A stretch of 64,000 bases of DNA from the NCBI GenBank assembly GCA_963752815.1, contig CAVVZI010000001.1, positions 1 to 64,000 on the forward strand, read 5' to 3'. Source of the DNA: Sva-07 sp963752815. Lineage in GTDB: Bacteria; Actinomycetota; Acidimicrobiia; Acidimicrobiales; Ilumatobacteraceae. The stretch's first letter is position 1. Every line of letters begins with the position of its first letter. Below, piece after piece: positions 8,782 through 18,973 of the stretch. A program made the position numbers and the translations under genes. A model generated the notes under the pieces. The model worked only from the letters and a program-made list of their open reading frames with translations. It was not told the DNA's origin and made no database searches.

Positions 8782-8868
8782 CGTTCCACAACCAATCGCG
8801 GTCGGATTCGGTCCGGTTTCCGGCCCTGAGACGACCGAGATCGACGCTCGATGGCGTTCGGAGGATCG

Positions 8869-10633
8869 TTACTCGATCACGGCGAGGATGTCGCCGCCGC
8901 CGACGGTGTCGCCGGCCGCCACGCGGATCTCCTTCACGGTGCCGGCGGTGGTCGCGTTGATCTGGTTCTCCATCTTCATCGCTTCGAGCACGACGATGCC
9001 GGCGCCGACCTCGACCTCCTGGCCGACCTCGACGAGCACCTTCACGATCGTGCCCTGCATCGGGGCCTCGATCGAGCCGGACCCGGCCGCGCCGGCGCCA
9101 CTGCTCGACGGCCCGCGCTTCGCCTTCTTCGCCGCCGGCGCCGCGGCCGCGACACCGACCTGCTCGGGCACCCACATGTCGACTTCGAAGCGCTTGCCGT
9201 TGAGCTCGACGGTCGTCGACCGTTTCACGAGCGGCGGGGCATCCTCGTCGGTGCTCGGCGCAGGCGCGGGCGGCGGTGATGCCACTCAGGTCGAGGCGTT
9301 CCTCGACCCACTTCGTCGAATGCTCGATCGCGGCGAAGTCGGGGTGGCGCAGGATGGCGAGGTCGGCGGGAATGGTGGTGGCGACCCCTTCGACGGTCAT
9401 CTCCTCGAGGGCCCGGATGGTGCGGGCGATCGCCACGTCACGGTCACGACCCCACACGACGAGCTTGCCGACCAGGTTGTCGTAGTACTGGCTGATCGAG
9501 TCGCCCGACAGGTAGCCGGTGTCGAAACGCACCCCGAATCCGTCGGGTGCGACGAGTTTCGTGATCGGCCCGGGTGACGGCAGGAACTTTCCGTCGGTCG
9601 GGTCCTCGGCGTTGATCCGCACCTCGATCGAGTGCCCACGCCGGGACGCGTTGACCTCGTCCTGCGTCATCGGCAGCTCCTCGCCGGCGGCGACGCGGAT
9701 CTGCCACTCGACGAGGTCGATGTCGGTGATCATCTCGCTCACCGGGTGTTCGACCTGCAGGCGGGTGTTCATCTCGAGGAAGAAGAACTCCTCGTCCTGG
9801 TAGATGAACTCGACCGTGCCGGCACCGACATAGCCGACGGCCTTGGCGGCCTTGACCGCCGCCTCGCCCATCGCCACTTCGATTCCGGGTGCCAGGCCCG
9901 GCGCCGGTGCCTCCTCGATCAGCTTCTGGTGGCGACGCTGTGCCGAGCAGTCGCGTGTCGAGATCCACACCACGTTGCCGTGCTTGTCGCCGACGAGTTG
10001 CACCTCGACGTGGCGCGGCCAGGTGAGGTAGCGCTCGACGTAGACCTCGTCGCGCCCGAAGAAGCTCTTCGCCTCGCGCTGGGCGCTCGCCATCGCGTCG
10101 TCGACCTCGGCGGCGGACTGGACCACCTTCATCCCGCGACCGCCGCCGCCGAACGCGGCCTTGATGCACACCGGCCAGCCGAACTCCTCGCCGAAGGCGC
10201 GGATCTCCTCGGGGCCCTTGGCGAACTCGGTGGTGCCCGGCACGATCGGCACGTCACCCCGGATGGCGGCCTGCCGGCTCGACACCTTGTCGCTCATCTC
10301 GTCCATCGCGCTCGCCGGCGGACCGATGAACTCGACGCCCTTGGCGGTGACCGCGCGGGCGAAGTCGGCGTTCTCGCTGAAGAACCCGTAGCCGGGATGG
10401 ACCGAGTCGGCACCGCTCGCCTCGATCGCGCCGAGCACCGCCTCGGTGTTGATGTAGCTCTCGGCCACCGTCTGGCCACCGAGTGCGTAGGCCTCGTCGG
10501 CGAGACGGACGTGGAGGGCATCGCGATCGAGCTCGGAGTAGACCGCGACCGTCGGGATTCCCATCTCCCGGGCGGCGCGGATGACTCGGACGGCGATTTC
10601 GCCACGGTTGGCGATCAGGATCTTCTTGAGCAC
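8869..10633 (-). pseudogene. Acyl-CoA carboxylase alpha subunit (biotin carboxylase + BCCP), frameshifted
   Basis: Biotin carboxylase domain from LKKILIANRGEIAVRVIRAA, with the ATP-grasp signature AAFGGGGRGMKVV and EMNTRLQVEHPVSE. The C-terminal biotin-carrier domain ends with the biotinylation site EAMKMENQ. Together they form the alpha chain of an actinobacterial acetyl-/propionyl-CoA carboxylase, about 587 aa once corrected. The frame breaks near 9275-9283, in the linker between the domains; removing one C of a CCC run gives a continuous Ala/Pro linker. The GTG start at 10633 has TACATT 7 nt upstream (10641-10646). It is divergent from the biotin ligase gene, whose product would modify it. 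Confidence 0.88.
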
Positions 10634-10640
10634 GGCTGAC

Positions 10641-10646
10641 AATGTA
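10641..10646 (-). promoter_or_regulatory. Putative -10 box of the carboxylase gene in a 19-nt divergent region
   Basis: TACATT on the minus strand, 7 nt before the GTG at 10633. The opposite strand carries GACAAT (10637-10642) 10 nt before the biotin ligase ATG at 10653. The two promoters must overlap almost completely, so the carboxylase and its biotin ligase could compete or be co-controlled at one site. Confidence 0.45.
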
Positions 10647-10652
10647 GGGGTG

Positions 10653-11378
10653 ATGACCGCACCCGGAAGCATCTGGCACGAGGAACCATGGCCCGTGGGA
10701 TGGACCGTGCGCCACGTGCCGGTGACGGGCAGCACGAACGCCGACCTGCTCGCCGCCGTGGAGGCGGGCGACGTCGGTGACCGCACGGTTCTCGTCGCCG
10801 ACCACCAGGTCGCCGGCCGAGGGCGCCTCGACCGGCGCTGGGACGCGCCGGCAGGCACGAACCTGCTCGTGTCGTTGCTGTTCCTCGACGTGCCGCGGAC
10901 CCCCGCCGCACTGACCCAGCGCGTCGGGCTCGCCGCGCTCGACGCGGCCCGCGCGGTGTTGCCCGGCGCCGACGTGACGCTGAAATGGCCCAACGACCTG
11001 CTGCTCGACGGCCGCAAGCTGGCCGGCATCCTCGCCCAGCGATCGGCGAGCACCGGGGCGATCGTCGTCGGCCTCGGGCTCAACGTCGGCTGGGCGCCCG
11101 ACGGCGCCGCACGCCTCGGCGAGGGCATCAGCGTCGCCCACGTGTTGCGGGAGACGCTCGTCGCGTTCGACGCGCTGGGCAGCGACGTCGCCGAGCGCTA
11201 CCGCCTCGACCTGGCCACGCTGGGCAGCGACGTCCGGGTCGACCTGCCCGACGGATCGGTCCTCGACGGTCGGGCGACCGGCGTCGACGACGACGGTCGA
11301 CTCATCGTCGCCGCGAACGACGGATCGATCCAGCATCTCGACGTCGGTGACGTGGTGCACGCCCGTCACGCCGACTGA
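10653..11378 (+). CDS. birA: Biotin--[acetyl-CoA-carboxylase] ligase
   Basis: A 241-aa class I biotin protein ligase without the N-terminal helix-turn-helix of E. coli BirA, so not a repressor. Visible motifs are GSTNADLL, the biotinyl-AMP loop AGRGRLDRRWDAP, KWPNDLLLDGRKLAGIL and LGLNVGW, followed by a small C-terminal SH3-like domain. It uses ATP to attach biotin to the BCCP lysine. The start is the ATG at 10653; the frame is open further upstream, but that runs into the divergent carboxylase gene. Its placement beside the biotin-dependent carboxylase supports the call. Confidence 0.9.
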   Translation: MTAPGSIWHEEPWPVGWTVRHVPVTGSTNADLLAAVEAGDVGDRTVLVADHQVAGRGRLDRRWDAPAGTNLLVSLLFLDVPRTPAALTQRVGLAALDAARAVLPGADVTLKWPNDLLLDGRKLAGILAQRSASTGAIVVGLGLNVGWAPDGAARLGEGISVAHVLRETLVAFDALGSDVAERYRLDLATLGSDVRVDLPDGSVLDGRATGVDDDGRLIVAANDGSIQHLDVGDVVHARHAD

Positions 11379-11449
11379 AAATCGGTGAGACCAACGTCTC
11401 CTGGAGGGTGCCACGCTGCAGCGGGAGGTGCCCGCTACCCTTGCGGCAC

Positions 11450-12469
11450 ATGAATGTCGCGCCCTCGTCGCCGACGCGCCGGCGCCGGCGCCGGAGCTCG
11501 GCCTCCATCGCCGCGCTCCTCGCCGTGATCGTCGGGGTCGCCGGCGCCGCCGGGGTCATCAGCGCGGCCAACGAGACCACCTCCAACGTGGAGCGGATCG
11601 AAGGCCTCGAAAACGTGCTTCAGGCCCAGGACGGCCCAGCCGTCAACTACCTCCTCATCGGTTCCGACACGCGGGCCACGGCCGACCCGAACGAGGCGGA
11701 CTACGGCGGGATCGGCGACGCCAATGCGGTGTCGGGCCAGCGCAGCGACACCATCATGATCCTGCGTCAGGAGCAGGATGGCAACGGCGCCTCGCTCTTG
11801 AGCCTGCCGCGTGACCTCTGGGTGAACATCGCCGGTCGCAACACCGAGAACCGGATCAACTCGGCCTACAGCGACGGCACCGACGTGCTCGCCGCCACGA
11901 TCACGCAGGATTTCGGAATTCCGATCCACCACGTCGTCGAGGTCGACTTCTCCGGCTTCAAGGACATCATCGACTCCGTCGGCGGCACCGAGATCTGTTT
12001 CTGGTACGTCACCCGCGACAAGAACACGGGGCTCGACCAGCAGCCTGGATGCCACATCCTCGACGGCCTGCAGGCCCTGCAGTACGCCCGCAGTCGCCAT
12101 TTCGAGGAGTTCCGCGACGGGCAGTGGCAGGAGGATCCGAGCAGCGACCTCGGACGGATCAAGCGCCAGCAGGACTTCATCGACAAGACCGCTCAGGCCG
12201 TCATCGCCAAGGTCCAGTCCGACCCGTTCCTGGCGTCCGAGACGATCGACGCGGCGACCGGTGCGGTTCGCATGGATCCCGGTCTCGACCCGCTCGCCGC
12301 GGCGGGCACGCTCCGCAAGGCGTTCTCGGCCGGCGTCAACAAGTATCAGCTCCCGGTCGTCGGGGCGACCAAGGACGGCAACGCCGTGCTCCTGCTCGGC
12401 GACGGCTCCGAGCCGATCCTCGACTACTTCCGCGGCATCGGCCCGCCGCCTCCCGTCCCGGAAGAGTGA
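11450..12469 (+). CDS. LytR-CpsA-Psr (LCP) family cell-wall glycopolymer ligase
   Basis: A 339-aa type II membrane protein: a basic N-terminus (TRRRRRRSS), one membrane helix (about 18-38) and an extracytoplasmic LCP domain. The LCP hallmarks are YLLIGSDTR, GQRSDTIMIL, LSLPRDLWVNI and, near the end of the domain, LQALQYARSRH with catalytic-site Arg residues, then DLGRIKRQQ. LCP enzymes transfer lipid-linked glycans to peptidoglycan. It heads the sugar gene cluster. The ATG at 11450 has TACCCT 8 nt upstream (11436-11441). Its stop is 23 nt before rmlA. Confidence 0.92.
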   Translation: MNVAPSSPTRRRRRRSSASIAALLAVIVGVAGAAGVISAANETTSNVERIEGLENVLQAQDGPAVNYLLIGSDTRATADPNEADYGGIGDANAVSGQRSDTIMILRQEQDGNGASLLSLPRDLWVNIAGRNTENRINSAYSDGTDVLAATITQDFGIPIHHVVEVDFSGFKDIIDSVGGTEICFWYVTRDKNTGLDQQPGCHILDGLQALQYARSRHFEEFRDGQWQEDPSSDLGRIKRQQDFIDKTAQAVIAKVQSDPFLASETIDAATGAVRMDPGLDPLAAAGTLRKAFSAGVNKYQLPVVGATKDGNAVLLLGDGSEPILDYFRGIGPPPPVPEE

Positions 12470-12477
12470 TCGGCGAG

Positions 12478-12483
12478 TATCGT
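12478..12483 (+). promoter_or_regulatory. Putative -10 box of rmlA
   Basis: TATCGT, 9 nt before the rmlA ATG at 12493 and just after the LCP stop. It suggests that rmlA starts its own transcript rather than depending only on read-through from the LCP gene. Confidence 0.4.
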
Positions 12484-12492
12484 CCGGCCCCG

Positions 12493-13572
12493 ATGAAGGC
12501 CTTGATCCTCGCTGGCGGCGCCGGCACCCGACTGCGACCGATCACGCACACCCGGGCGAAGCAGCTCGTGCCCGTGGCCAACACACCCATCCTGTACTAC
12601 GGGATCCGTTCGATGGTCGATGCGGGAATCACCGAACTCGGCGTGATCGTCGGTGACACCCGCGACGAGGTGATGGCCGGCCTCGGTGACGGCTCACAGT
12701 TCGGCGCGACGATCACCTACATCCCGCAGGACGAACCGCTCGGCCTCGCCCATTGCGTGCTGATCGCCCGTGACTTCCTCGGCGACGACGACTTCGTGAT
12801 GTATCTCGGCGACAACCTGCTCGAACAGGACCTCGCCGCGTTCGTCGATGCGTTCCGGGCCGCCCGCGAGGGCGACAACCCGCCGGCCGCGCAGATCCTG
12901 CTCAAGCGGGTGCCCGACCCGCACCGGTTCGGCATCGCCAGCCTCGACGAGTCGGGCCACGTCGTGCACCTCGTCGAGAAGCCGGCCGACCCGCCGTCCG
13001 ACCTGGCGCTCGTGGGCGTGTACCTCTTCGACCCGCTGATCCACGACGCCGTCGCGGCGATCGAGCCGTCCGAACGCGGCGAGTTGGAGATCACCGACGC
13101 GATCCAGTGGCTGATCGACGAAGGCCACCGTGTCCGGATGGAGATCCTCACCGGCTGGTGGATCGACACCGGCAAGCTCACGCCGTTGCTCGAGGCCAAC
13201 CGGTTGATCCTCGAGCGGATCGAGACCCGCATCGACGGCCGCGTCGACGACGACTCGGCGATCGACGGCCGGGTGATCGTCGAGGTCGGGGCCGAGATCA
13301 TCAACTCGACGATCCGCGGCCCGGTGGCGATCGGCGCCGGCACCCGGGTGATCGACAGCTTCATCGGCCCGTTCAGCGCGATCGGCGCCGGTTGTCTCGT
13401 GCAGCACTCGGAGGTCGAGCACTCCGTCGTGATGGAGAACAGCCAGATCATCGACATCCCCCGCCTCGAGGACAGCCTGATCGGCAGCGATGCCCTCGTG
13501 TCCCGCACGAAGACCAAGCCCCGCGCCGTCCGCCTGATGGTCGGCGACCACTGCCAGATCGACCTCGAATGA
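12493..13572 (+). CDS. rmlA: Glucose-1-phosphate thymidylyltransferase, long type
   Basis: A 359-aa nucleotidyltransferase that makes dTDP-glucose from dTTP and glucose-1-phosphate. The N-terminal signature LAGGAGTRLRPITHTRAKQ is followed by PVANTPILYYGI, YLGDNLLEQD with the metal-binding Asp, and EKPADPPS. The last 110 residues form a left-handed beta-helix (DGRVIVEVGAEIINSTIRGPVAIGAG), which marks the longer RmlA variants seen in actinomycete deoxysugar pathways. The next genes are rmlB and rmlD, giving the early dTDP-deoxysugar route. An rmlC gene is not in the window. Confidence 0.92.
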   Translation: MKALILAGGAGTRLRPITHTRAKQLVPVANTPILYYGIRSMVDAGITELGVIVGDTRDEVMAGLGDGSQFGATITYIPQDEPLGLAHCVLIARDFLGDDDFVMYLGDNLLEQDLAAFVDAFRAAREGDNPPAAQILLKRVPDPHRFGIASLDESGHVVHLVEKPADPPSDLALVGVYLFDPLIHDAVAAIEPSERGELEITDAIQWLIDEGHRVRMEILTGWWIDTGKLTPLLEANRLILERIETRIDGRVDDDSAIDGRVIVEVGAEIINSTIRGPVAIGAGTRVIDSFIGPFSAIGAGCLVQHSEVEHSVVMENSQIIDIPRLEDSLIGSDALVSRTKTKPRAVRLMVGDHCQIDLE

Positions 13573-13613
13573 CCCGGCACACCAGTGCCTGACGTACCTG
13601 AAGGAAGCCATCA

Positions 13614-14580
13614 ATGAAGTTGTTCGTCACCGGCGCCGCCGGGTTCATCGGATCGAACTACGTCCGCCACGTGCTCGCATCGACCGACCACGAGGTCACG
13701 ATCTACGACGCGTTGACCTACGCCGGCAACCTCGAGAGCATCCGCGACGTCCTCGACGACAAGCGCTGCGACTTCGTCCACGCCGACATCTGCGAGGCCG
13801 ACGACGTGGCGCAGGCGATGGACGGCCACGACGCGGTCGTCCACTTCGCGGCCGAGAGCCACGTCGACCGTTCGATCCAGGACGGCTCGAAGTTCGTCCG
13901 CACGAACTGCATGGGCACCAACGTGTTGTGCGACGTGGCCAACAACGTGGGGATCGGCCGGTTCCTGCACATCTCGACCGACGAGGTCTACGGATCGGTG
14001 GAGGAAGGGTCGTCGCTCGAGACCGACATCCTCGCGCCGCGCTCGCCGTACTCGGCGGCCAAGGCCGGCTCCGATCTCATCGCGCTGTCGTACTTCTCGA
14101 CGTACGGCCTGCCGGTGGTCGTCACCCGCTGCTCCAACAACTACGGGCCCTATCAGTTCCCCGAGAAGGTCATCCCGCTGTTCACCACCAACCTGCTCGA
14201 CGGCAAGAAGGTCCCGCTGTACGGCGACGGGCTCAACGTCCGCGACTGGATCCACGTCGAGGACCACAACATCGCCGCCCAGCTCGTGCTCGAGCAGGGG
14301 ACGACCGGCGAGATCTACAACATCGGGGCCGGCAACGAGCTGACGAACCACGAGCTGACCTATCGGCTCCTCGAGCTGACCGGGCGGGACGAGTCGTTCA
14401 TCACGCCGGTCGAGGACCGGCTCGGCCACGACCGCCGCTACTCGGTGAACATCGACAAGATCACGGATCTCGGATGGTCGCTCGAGCCGGAGCTTCGACG
14501 ACTCGCTCGCCGCCACCGTCGGCTGGTACCGCGATCACCGCGACTGGTGGGAGCCGCTGAAGGCCAAAGCCGGCCTGTGA
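13614..14580 (+). pseudogene. rmlB: dTDP-glucose 4,6-dehydratase, frameshifted near the 3' end
   Basis: Extended SDR enzyme converting dTDP-glucose to dTDP-4-keto-6-deoxyglucose. GAAGFIGSNYVRH is the NAD motif, HFAAESHVDRSI the substrate loop, STDEVYGS the TDE catalytic motif and YSAAKAG the YxxxK pair. The frame breaks near 14490-14494. Removing one base before TTCGACGAC restores the usual ending FDDSLAATVGWYRDHRDWW, stopping with TGA at 14580 (321 aa). As read, the frame runs on through rmlD. A good Shine-Dalgarno (AAGGAAG) precedes the ATG, which is unusual in this window. The stop overlaps the rmlD GTG. Confidence 0.9.
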
Positions 14581-15425
14581 GGCTGTTCGTCACCGGAGCG
14601 GGCGGGCAGCTCGGCCACGACGTCGTCGCGGCTGCGCTCGCGGCCGGCGACGACGTGGTGGCGGTCGATCATGCCGCGCTCGACATCACCGACGCGTCGG
14701 CCGTCCGGGCGGCGATCCTCGACGCCCGGCCGGATGCCGTGATCAACGCCGCGGCCTACACCGCCGTCGACGCCTGTGAAACGAACGTCGAGGTCGCCCG
14801 TGCGATCAACGCCGACGCGGTCGGCAACCTCGCCGCCGTGGCGAAGGAGATCGACGCGCATCTCGTGCACGTCAGCACCGACTACGTGTTCGACGGCACG
14901 CTCGATCGCCCGTATCGCGAGGACGACGCGACGAACCCGCAGTCCGTGTACGGCAAGACCAAGCTCGAGGGCGAGCGGTTGGCCGGGTCCGACGCGGCAA
15001 TCGTGCGCACGTCGTGGGTCTGTGGCGAGCACGGCAACAACATGGTCAAGCTGGTGCTGCGCCTCGCGGCGCCGGGCGCGGACCTGGCCTTCGTCGACGA
15101 CCAACGGGGCTGTCCGACGTTCACGGCCGACCTCGCACCCGCGCTCCGGTCGATCGCCGCCGACCGCCGTTCGGGCATCTTCCACCTCACCAACAGCGGC
15201 GCGGTGACGTGGTTCGAGTTCGTGCAGGAGATCCTGCGGGCGTCGGGGCATCCGGTCGAGATGGTCCGCCCCATCGGTTCGGCCGACCTCGATCCACCGC
15301 GGCCGGCACCCCGCCCGGCCAACAGCGTGCTCGACAATGCTCGGTGGCGGGCGGCCGGAATGGCCCCGCTGCGCGACTTCCGCGAGCCGCTGCGCGAACT
15401 CGTCGCCGTGCTGACGTCAGACTGA
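14577..15425 (+). CDS. rmlD: dTDP-4-dehydrorhamnose reductase
   Basis: A 282-aa SDR reductase, the last step of dTDP-L-rhamnose synthesis with NAD(P)H. The N-terminal motif FVTGAGGQLGHDV, the segment VINAAAYTAVDACE, STDYVFDG and YGKTKLEGE (YxxxK) are typical. The GTG at 14577 overlaps the rmlB stop (GTGA), which fixes the start and implies coupling. The 3,5-epimerase RmlC needed between RmlB and RmlD is not seen nearby, so it is either elsewhere or the product sugar differs from rhamnose. Followed after 4 nt by a glycosyltransferase. Confidence 0.92.
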   Translation: MRLFVTGAGGQLGHDVVAAALAAGDDVVAVDHAALDITDASAVRAAILDARPDAVINAAAYTAVDACETNVEVARAINADAVGNLAAVAKEIDAHLVHVSTDYVFDGTLDRPYREDDATNPQSVYGKTKLEGERLAGSDAAIVRTSWVCGEHGNNMVKLVLRLAAPGADLAFVDDQRGCPTFTADLAPALRSIAADRRSGIFHLTNSGAVTWFEFVQEILRASGHPVEMVRPIGSADLDPPRPAPRPANSVLDNARWRAAGMAPLRDFREPLRELVAVLTSD

Positions 15426-15429
15426 GGCG

Positions 15430-16522
15430 ATGTCCACCACGATCGAGCCGCCCATCCGGGTGGCGTACACCGTGGAACAGAGTTGGCATCCCGTTCCCGG
15501 GGGCACGGCGGTCGCGGCGGTGCGCGTCGGGCGGGAGCTTGGTTCGATGGCGGATCAGGTCGAGCTGCACTACGTCGCCGGCCGCCATCCCGAAGCGCCG
15601 GAACTGCCGTACCGGCCCGGACGGTCCGGTCGCCATGCTCCCGCTGGCGCGACCGTGGCTGTACGAGTCCTGGACGAGGCTGCGCTGGCCGAAGGTGGAG
15701 TCGGTCACCGGCGAGGTCGACGTCGTCCATGCCACCGGACTCGTGCCGGCGGCGACCCGATCGCCGCTCGTCGTCACGGTGCACGACCTCGCGTTCCTCG
15801 ACCATCCCGAGCAGTACACCGGTCACGGCGCGCGCATGATGTCGAGAAGTCTGCGGGCGATCGAGCGGCGTGCCGATCTGGTGATCTGTTCGAGCCGGGC
15901 CACGGTCGAGCGGTGCGTCGATGCCGGGCTGGCGGCTGACCGGCTGCGCCACGTTCCCCTGGGTGTCGACATCGTCGACGTCGGAGAGGCGGACATCGAG
16001 CGCGTGCGCCGTCGCTACCGCCTCCCCGCGGAGTTCATCCTCTTCGTCGGCACGTTGGAGCCGCGCAAGAACCTGCCGCGCCTCGTCGCCGCCGCCGAGC
16101 AGATCGGCGACCTGCCGCTCGTCGTGGTCGGGATGACCGGCTGGGGTGATCAATCAGCGCTGGACGGTCCCGGCACATTGCTCGTGGGCTTCGTCCCGGA
16201 CGAGGATCTCGCCCCGCTGTACGCCGCCGCACGTGTGTTCGCGTACCCGAGCGAACGGGAAGGGTTCGGGTTGCCGGTGCTCGAGGCCATGGCGCAGGGC
16301 ACGCCGGTCGTCACGAGTCGTGGCACCTCGACCGAGGAGGTGGCGGGCGACGCCGCCGTGCTCGTCGATCCGTTCGACGTCGACGCCATCGCCGAGGGCC
16401 TCCGGGAGGCGGCGCGATCGGGACCGGACATGGCCGCCCGCGGACGGGCCCGGGCCCGCAGCTGCACGTGGCGTTCCACGGCCGAACGGACGCTCGACGT
16501 CTACCGTGAGCTGGCGAGATGA
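15430..16522 (+). pseudogene. GT4-family glycosyltransferase, frameshifted
   Basis: A GT-B glycosyltransferase of family 4, about 363 aa when corrected. The N-terminal part (VAYTVEQSWHPVPGGTAVAAVRV) has the Gly-rich acceptor-side loop. After the break come VVTVHDLAFLDHPEQY, FVGTLEPRKNLPRLV and the donor motif EREGFGLPVLEAMAQGTPVV with its E-x7-E pair. The frame changes in a CCC run near 15616-15618; removing one C gives a continuous reading through YRPDGPVAMLP. It probably adds a sugar to a cytoplasmic lipid-linked glycan. It starts 4 nt after rmlD and overlaps the next gene by ATGA. Confidence 0.85.
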
Positions 16523-17683
16523 GCACCACCCGCCCCTCGCCGTCCGATCGCCCGACCCGCCAGGCGATGGTCGACGTCGCGGTGAACCTGTTGTGGTGCG
16601 TGCCCGGCGACGTCGGGGGGTCGGAGGAGTACCTGGTGCGCCAGCTCCTCGGTCTGGCGGTCGAGCCCGACGGGTTCCGACCCACGCTGTACTGCCTGCC
16701 GGCCTTCGTCGACGCCCATCCCGAACTCGCCGCGCTCTACCCCGTCGTCGCCGCACCGATCTCCGGCGCCGACGCGCCCGCGCCGGGTGCTCGCGGAGAA
16801 CACGTGGCTGGCCCGGCGCTCGTGGTCGGCCGACCTCGTGCACCACGGCGGGGGCACCGTCCCGACCGTCGGCCGGGGGCCGATCGTGCTGACCATCCAC
16901 GACCTGCAGTACCTGACCTATCCCGAGTACCTGACACCGGTCAAGCGTCGATACCTGCGCACGACGATCCCGCGCTCGATCCGGCGAGCGACCGTGATCG
17001 CGACGCCGACGGAGTACGTCAAGTCGGTCGTCGTCGAGCACTTCGGCACCGATCCGTCGACGATCGTGGTCGTGCCCCACGGGGTCGAACCGCATCTCGG
17101 CCGGGATGCCCCGAGCGACTCCGACCTGCGGCACCGGTACGGGCTCGGGTCCGGGCCGGTGATCGTGTTCCCGGCCATCACGCACCCGCACAAGGGCCAC
17201 CGGTTCCTGCTCGAGGTGATGGCCCGCAGGTGGACCGACCCCGACCTCCGGCTCGTCCTGCTCGGCGGGGCGGGAGCGGCGGCGGCCGAGGTCGATCGGG
17301 CGATCGTGGAACACGGTCTCGAGCAGCGCGTCATCCGGCCTGGTCGCGTGCCGGCTGCCGATCGCGACGGCCTGATCGCACTGGCGGAGGCATTGGTCTT
17401 CCCCAGCGAGTACGAAGGTTTCGGCGCTCCGGTCGTCGAGGCGATGGCCCTCGGTACGCCGGTCGTGTGCAGCGACCAAGCGGCGTTGGCCGAGGTCGTG
17501 GGCGACGCCGGCATCGTGCTCCCGCGCACCGTCGACGCCTGGGCCGATGCGTTGGACGAGGTCGCGCGGCAACGGCCCGCCCTGGTCGCCGCGGGCCGCG
17601 CCCGCGCCGCCGACTTCACCAGCGCCCGTTCGGGCGCGGCACTCGCCGACGCCTACCGCGCCGCACACGAGCACGGTCGATGA
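16519..17683 (+). pseudogene. GT4-family glycosyltransferase, frameshifted
   Basis: A second GT4 enzyme, about 387 aa when corrected. The N-terminus DVAVNLLWCVPGDVGGSEEYLVRQLLG contains the GG loop. The second part reads AENTWLARRSWSADLVHHGGGTVP, TIHDLQYLTYPEYL, FPAITHPHKGHRFLL and EYEGFGAPVVEAMALGTPVV. The break lies at about 16776-16786 in a C/G-rich stretch; one extra C explains it. The ATG overlaps the previous stop and the TGA at 17681 overlaps the next ATG, so three glycosyltransferases are probably translated in a coupled series. Substrate unknown. Confidence 0.85.
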
Positions 17684-18934
17684 CCGTCGACGTGCGCGCG
17701 AACCGACGAGTGCTGGTGCTCTGCCCGCACTTCGATCCCGACACCGCACCGACCGGGGTCGTGATGAGCCGGATCGTTCGCGAGCTCGTCGCGCTCGGTC
17801 ACCAGGTGCACGTCGTGACGTCGTTGCCCTGGTACCGGACCCACGCGATCGAGCCCGGCTGGACGGGGCGGCTCGTGCGGCGAGAGACAACAGCGTGGGG
17901 CTCGATCAGTCGCGTGCACCCGTTTCCCGGCGACGACAAGACGGACCTGCCTCGGCGCGCCCTCGGATTCCTCGGCTACACGGCCCTCGCGGGCCTCGAG
18001 GCGCTGCGCATCGGCCGGCCGCTCAGCCGTGTCGACGTCGTGATCGCGATGTCGCCGCCGATCACGCTCGGCCTGACCGGATGGCTCGTGAGCCGGCTGC
18101 GACGGGGCGCGCTGATCTTCAACATCCAAGACGTCTTTCCGGACGCCGCGGTCGAAACCGGAGCGATCACCAACCGCCGCGTCATCGCCGCGGCGCGCCT
18201 GCTCGAACGGGTGAGCTATCGCCGCTCCGATGCGGTCACCGTGCTCTCGGACGACCTCGCCGACAACGTCCGCGGGAAGCTGCCGGCGTCGTCGGGCGGT
18301 CGCGTCCACGTCATCCCCAACTTCGTCGACACCGACGCGATCGTCCCCGGCGACCGGATGACCGCCTATCGGGCGGAGTTGGGGCTCGGCAACGGTCCCG
18401 TCGTGCTCTACGCCGGCAACGTCGGCTTCTCGCAATCGCTCGACCTGATGCTCGCCGCCGCCCGTGAGACTCCCCGCGGTGACGTTCCTCATCAACGGCG
18501 ATGGCGCCGCGCGACCGGCGCTCGAACGTGACGCGGCCGGGCTGGCCAACGTCCGGTTCGCCGACTACATCGAGGCGTCGCGACTCCCCGAACTGCTCGC
18601 GACCGGCGACATCCACGTCGTCGCGCTGAAGCGCGGCCTGGCGCGCGTCAGCGTGCCGTCGAAGACGTACTCGATCATGGCCGCCGCCCGCCCGGTGCTC
18701 GCTTCGATCGACCCGGACACCGCCGTGCCGACGATCCTGGCCGAGTCCGGCGGTGGGGTGGCGGTACCGCCCGACGAACCGGTCGCCTTCGTCCGGGCGC
18801 TGCGCGGGCTGCTCGACGACCCTGGAGAGGCCGAGGCGATGGGGCGACGGGGCCGCGCGTGGGTGGAGCGGGAGGCCTCGCCGGCGGCTGTTGGCGACGC
18901 ATACCACCAGCTCATCGACTCGCTCGCCCGTTGA
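17680..18934 (+). pseudogene. WcaI/WbuB-like GT4 glycosyltransferase, frameshifted
   Basis: A third GT4 enzyme, about 417 aa when corrected. The N-terminal block (VLVLCPHFDPDTAPTGVV, SRIVRELVALGHQVHVVTSLPWY) and FNIQDVFPDAAVETGAI are typical of colanic-acid or fucosamine-type transferases (WcaI/WbuB). The second part has FLINGDGAARPAL and SVPSKTYSIMAAARPVLASI. The frame shifts at about 18460-18475; one extra base, or two missing, restores it. The ATG overlaps the previous stop (ATGA). It is the last of three clustered transferases, followed by the HWH-motif membrane protein. Confidence 0.85.
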
Positions 18935-18958
18935 CCCCGCTTCAACACGAGCCGCCGA

Positions 18959-18964
18959 TAGCCT
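18959..18964 (+). promoter_or_regulatory. Putative -10 box deciding the start of the HWH protein
   Basis: TAGCCT lies 3 nt before the ATG at 18968 but 9 nt before the in-frame GTG at 18974. The spacing seen elsewhere in the window (6-10 nt) makes the GTG the better start. Confidence 0.4.
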
Positions 18965-18973
18965 CGCATGCTC

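Noticed and set aside
13614..18934. Phase variation by homopolymer slippage as the cause of frameshifts in sugar genes
   Set aside because: The runs are only two or three bases, and the same kind of break hits secA and ahcY.
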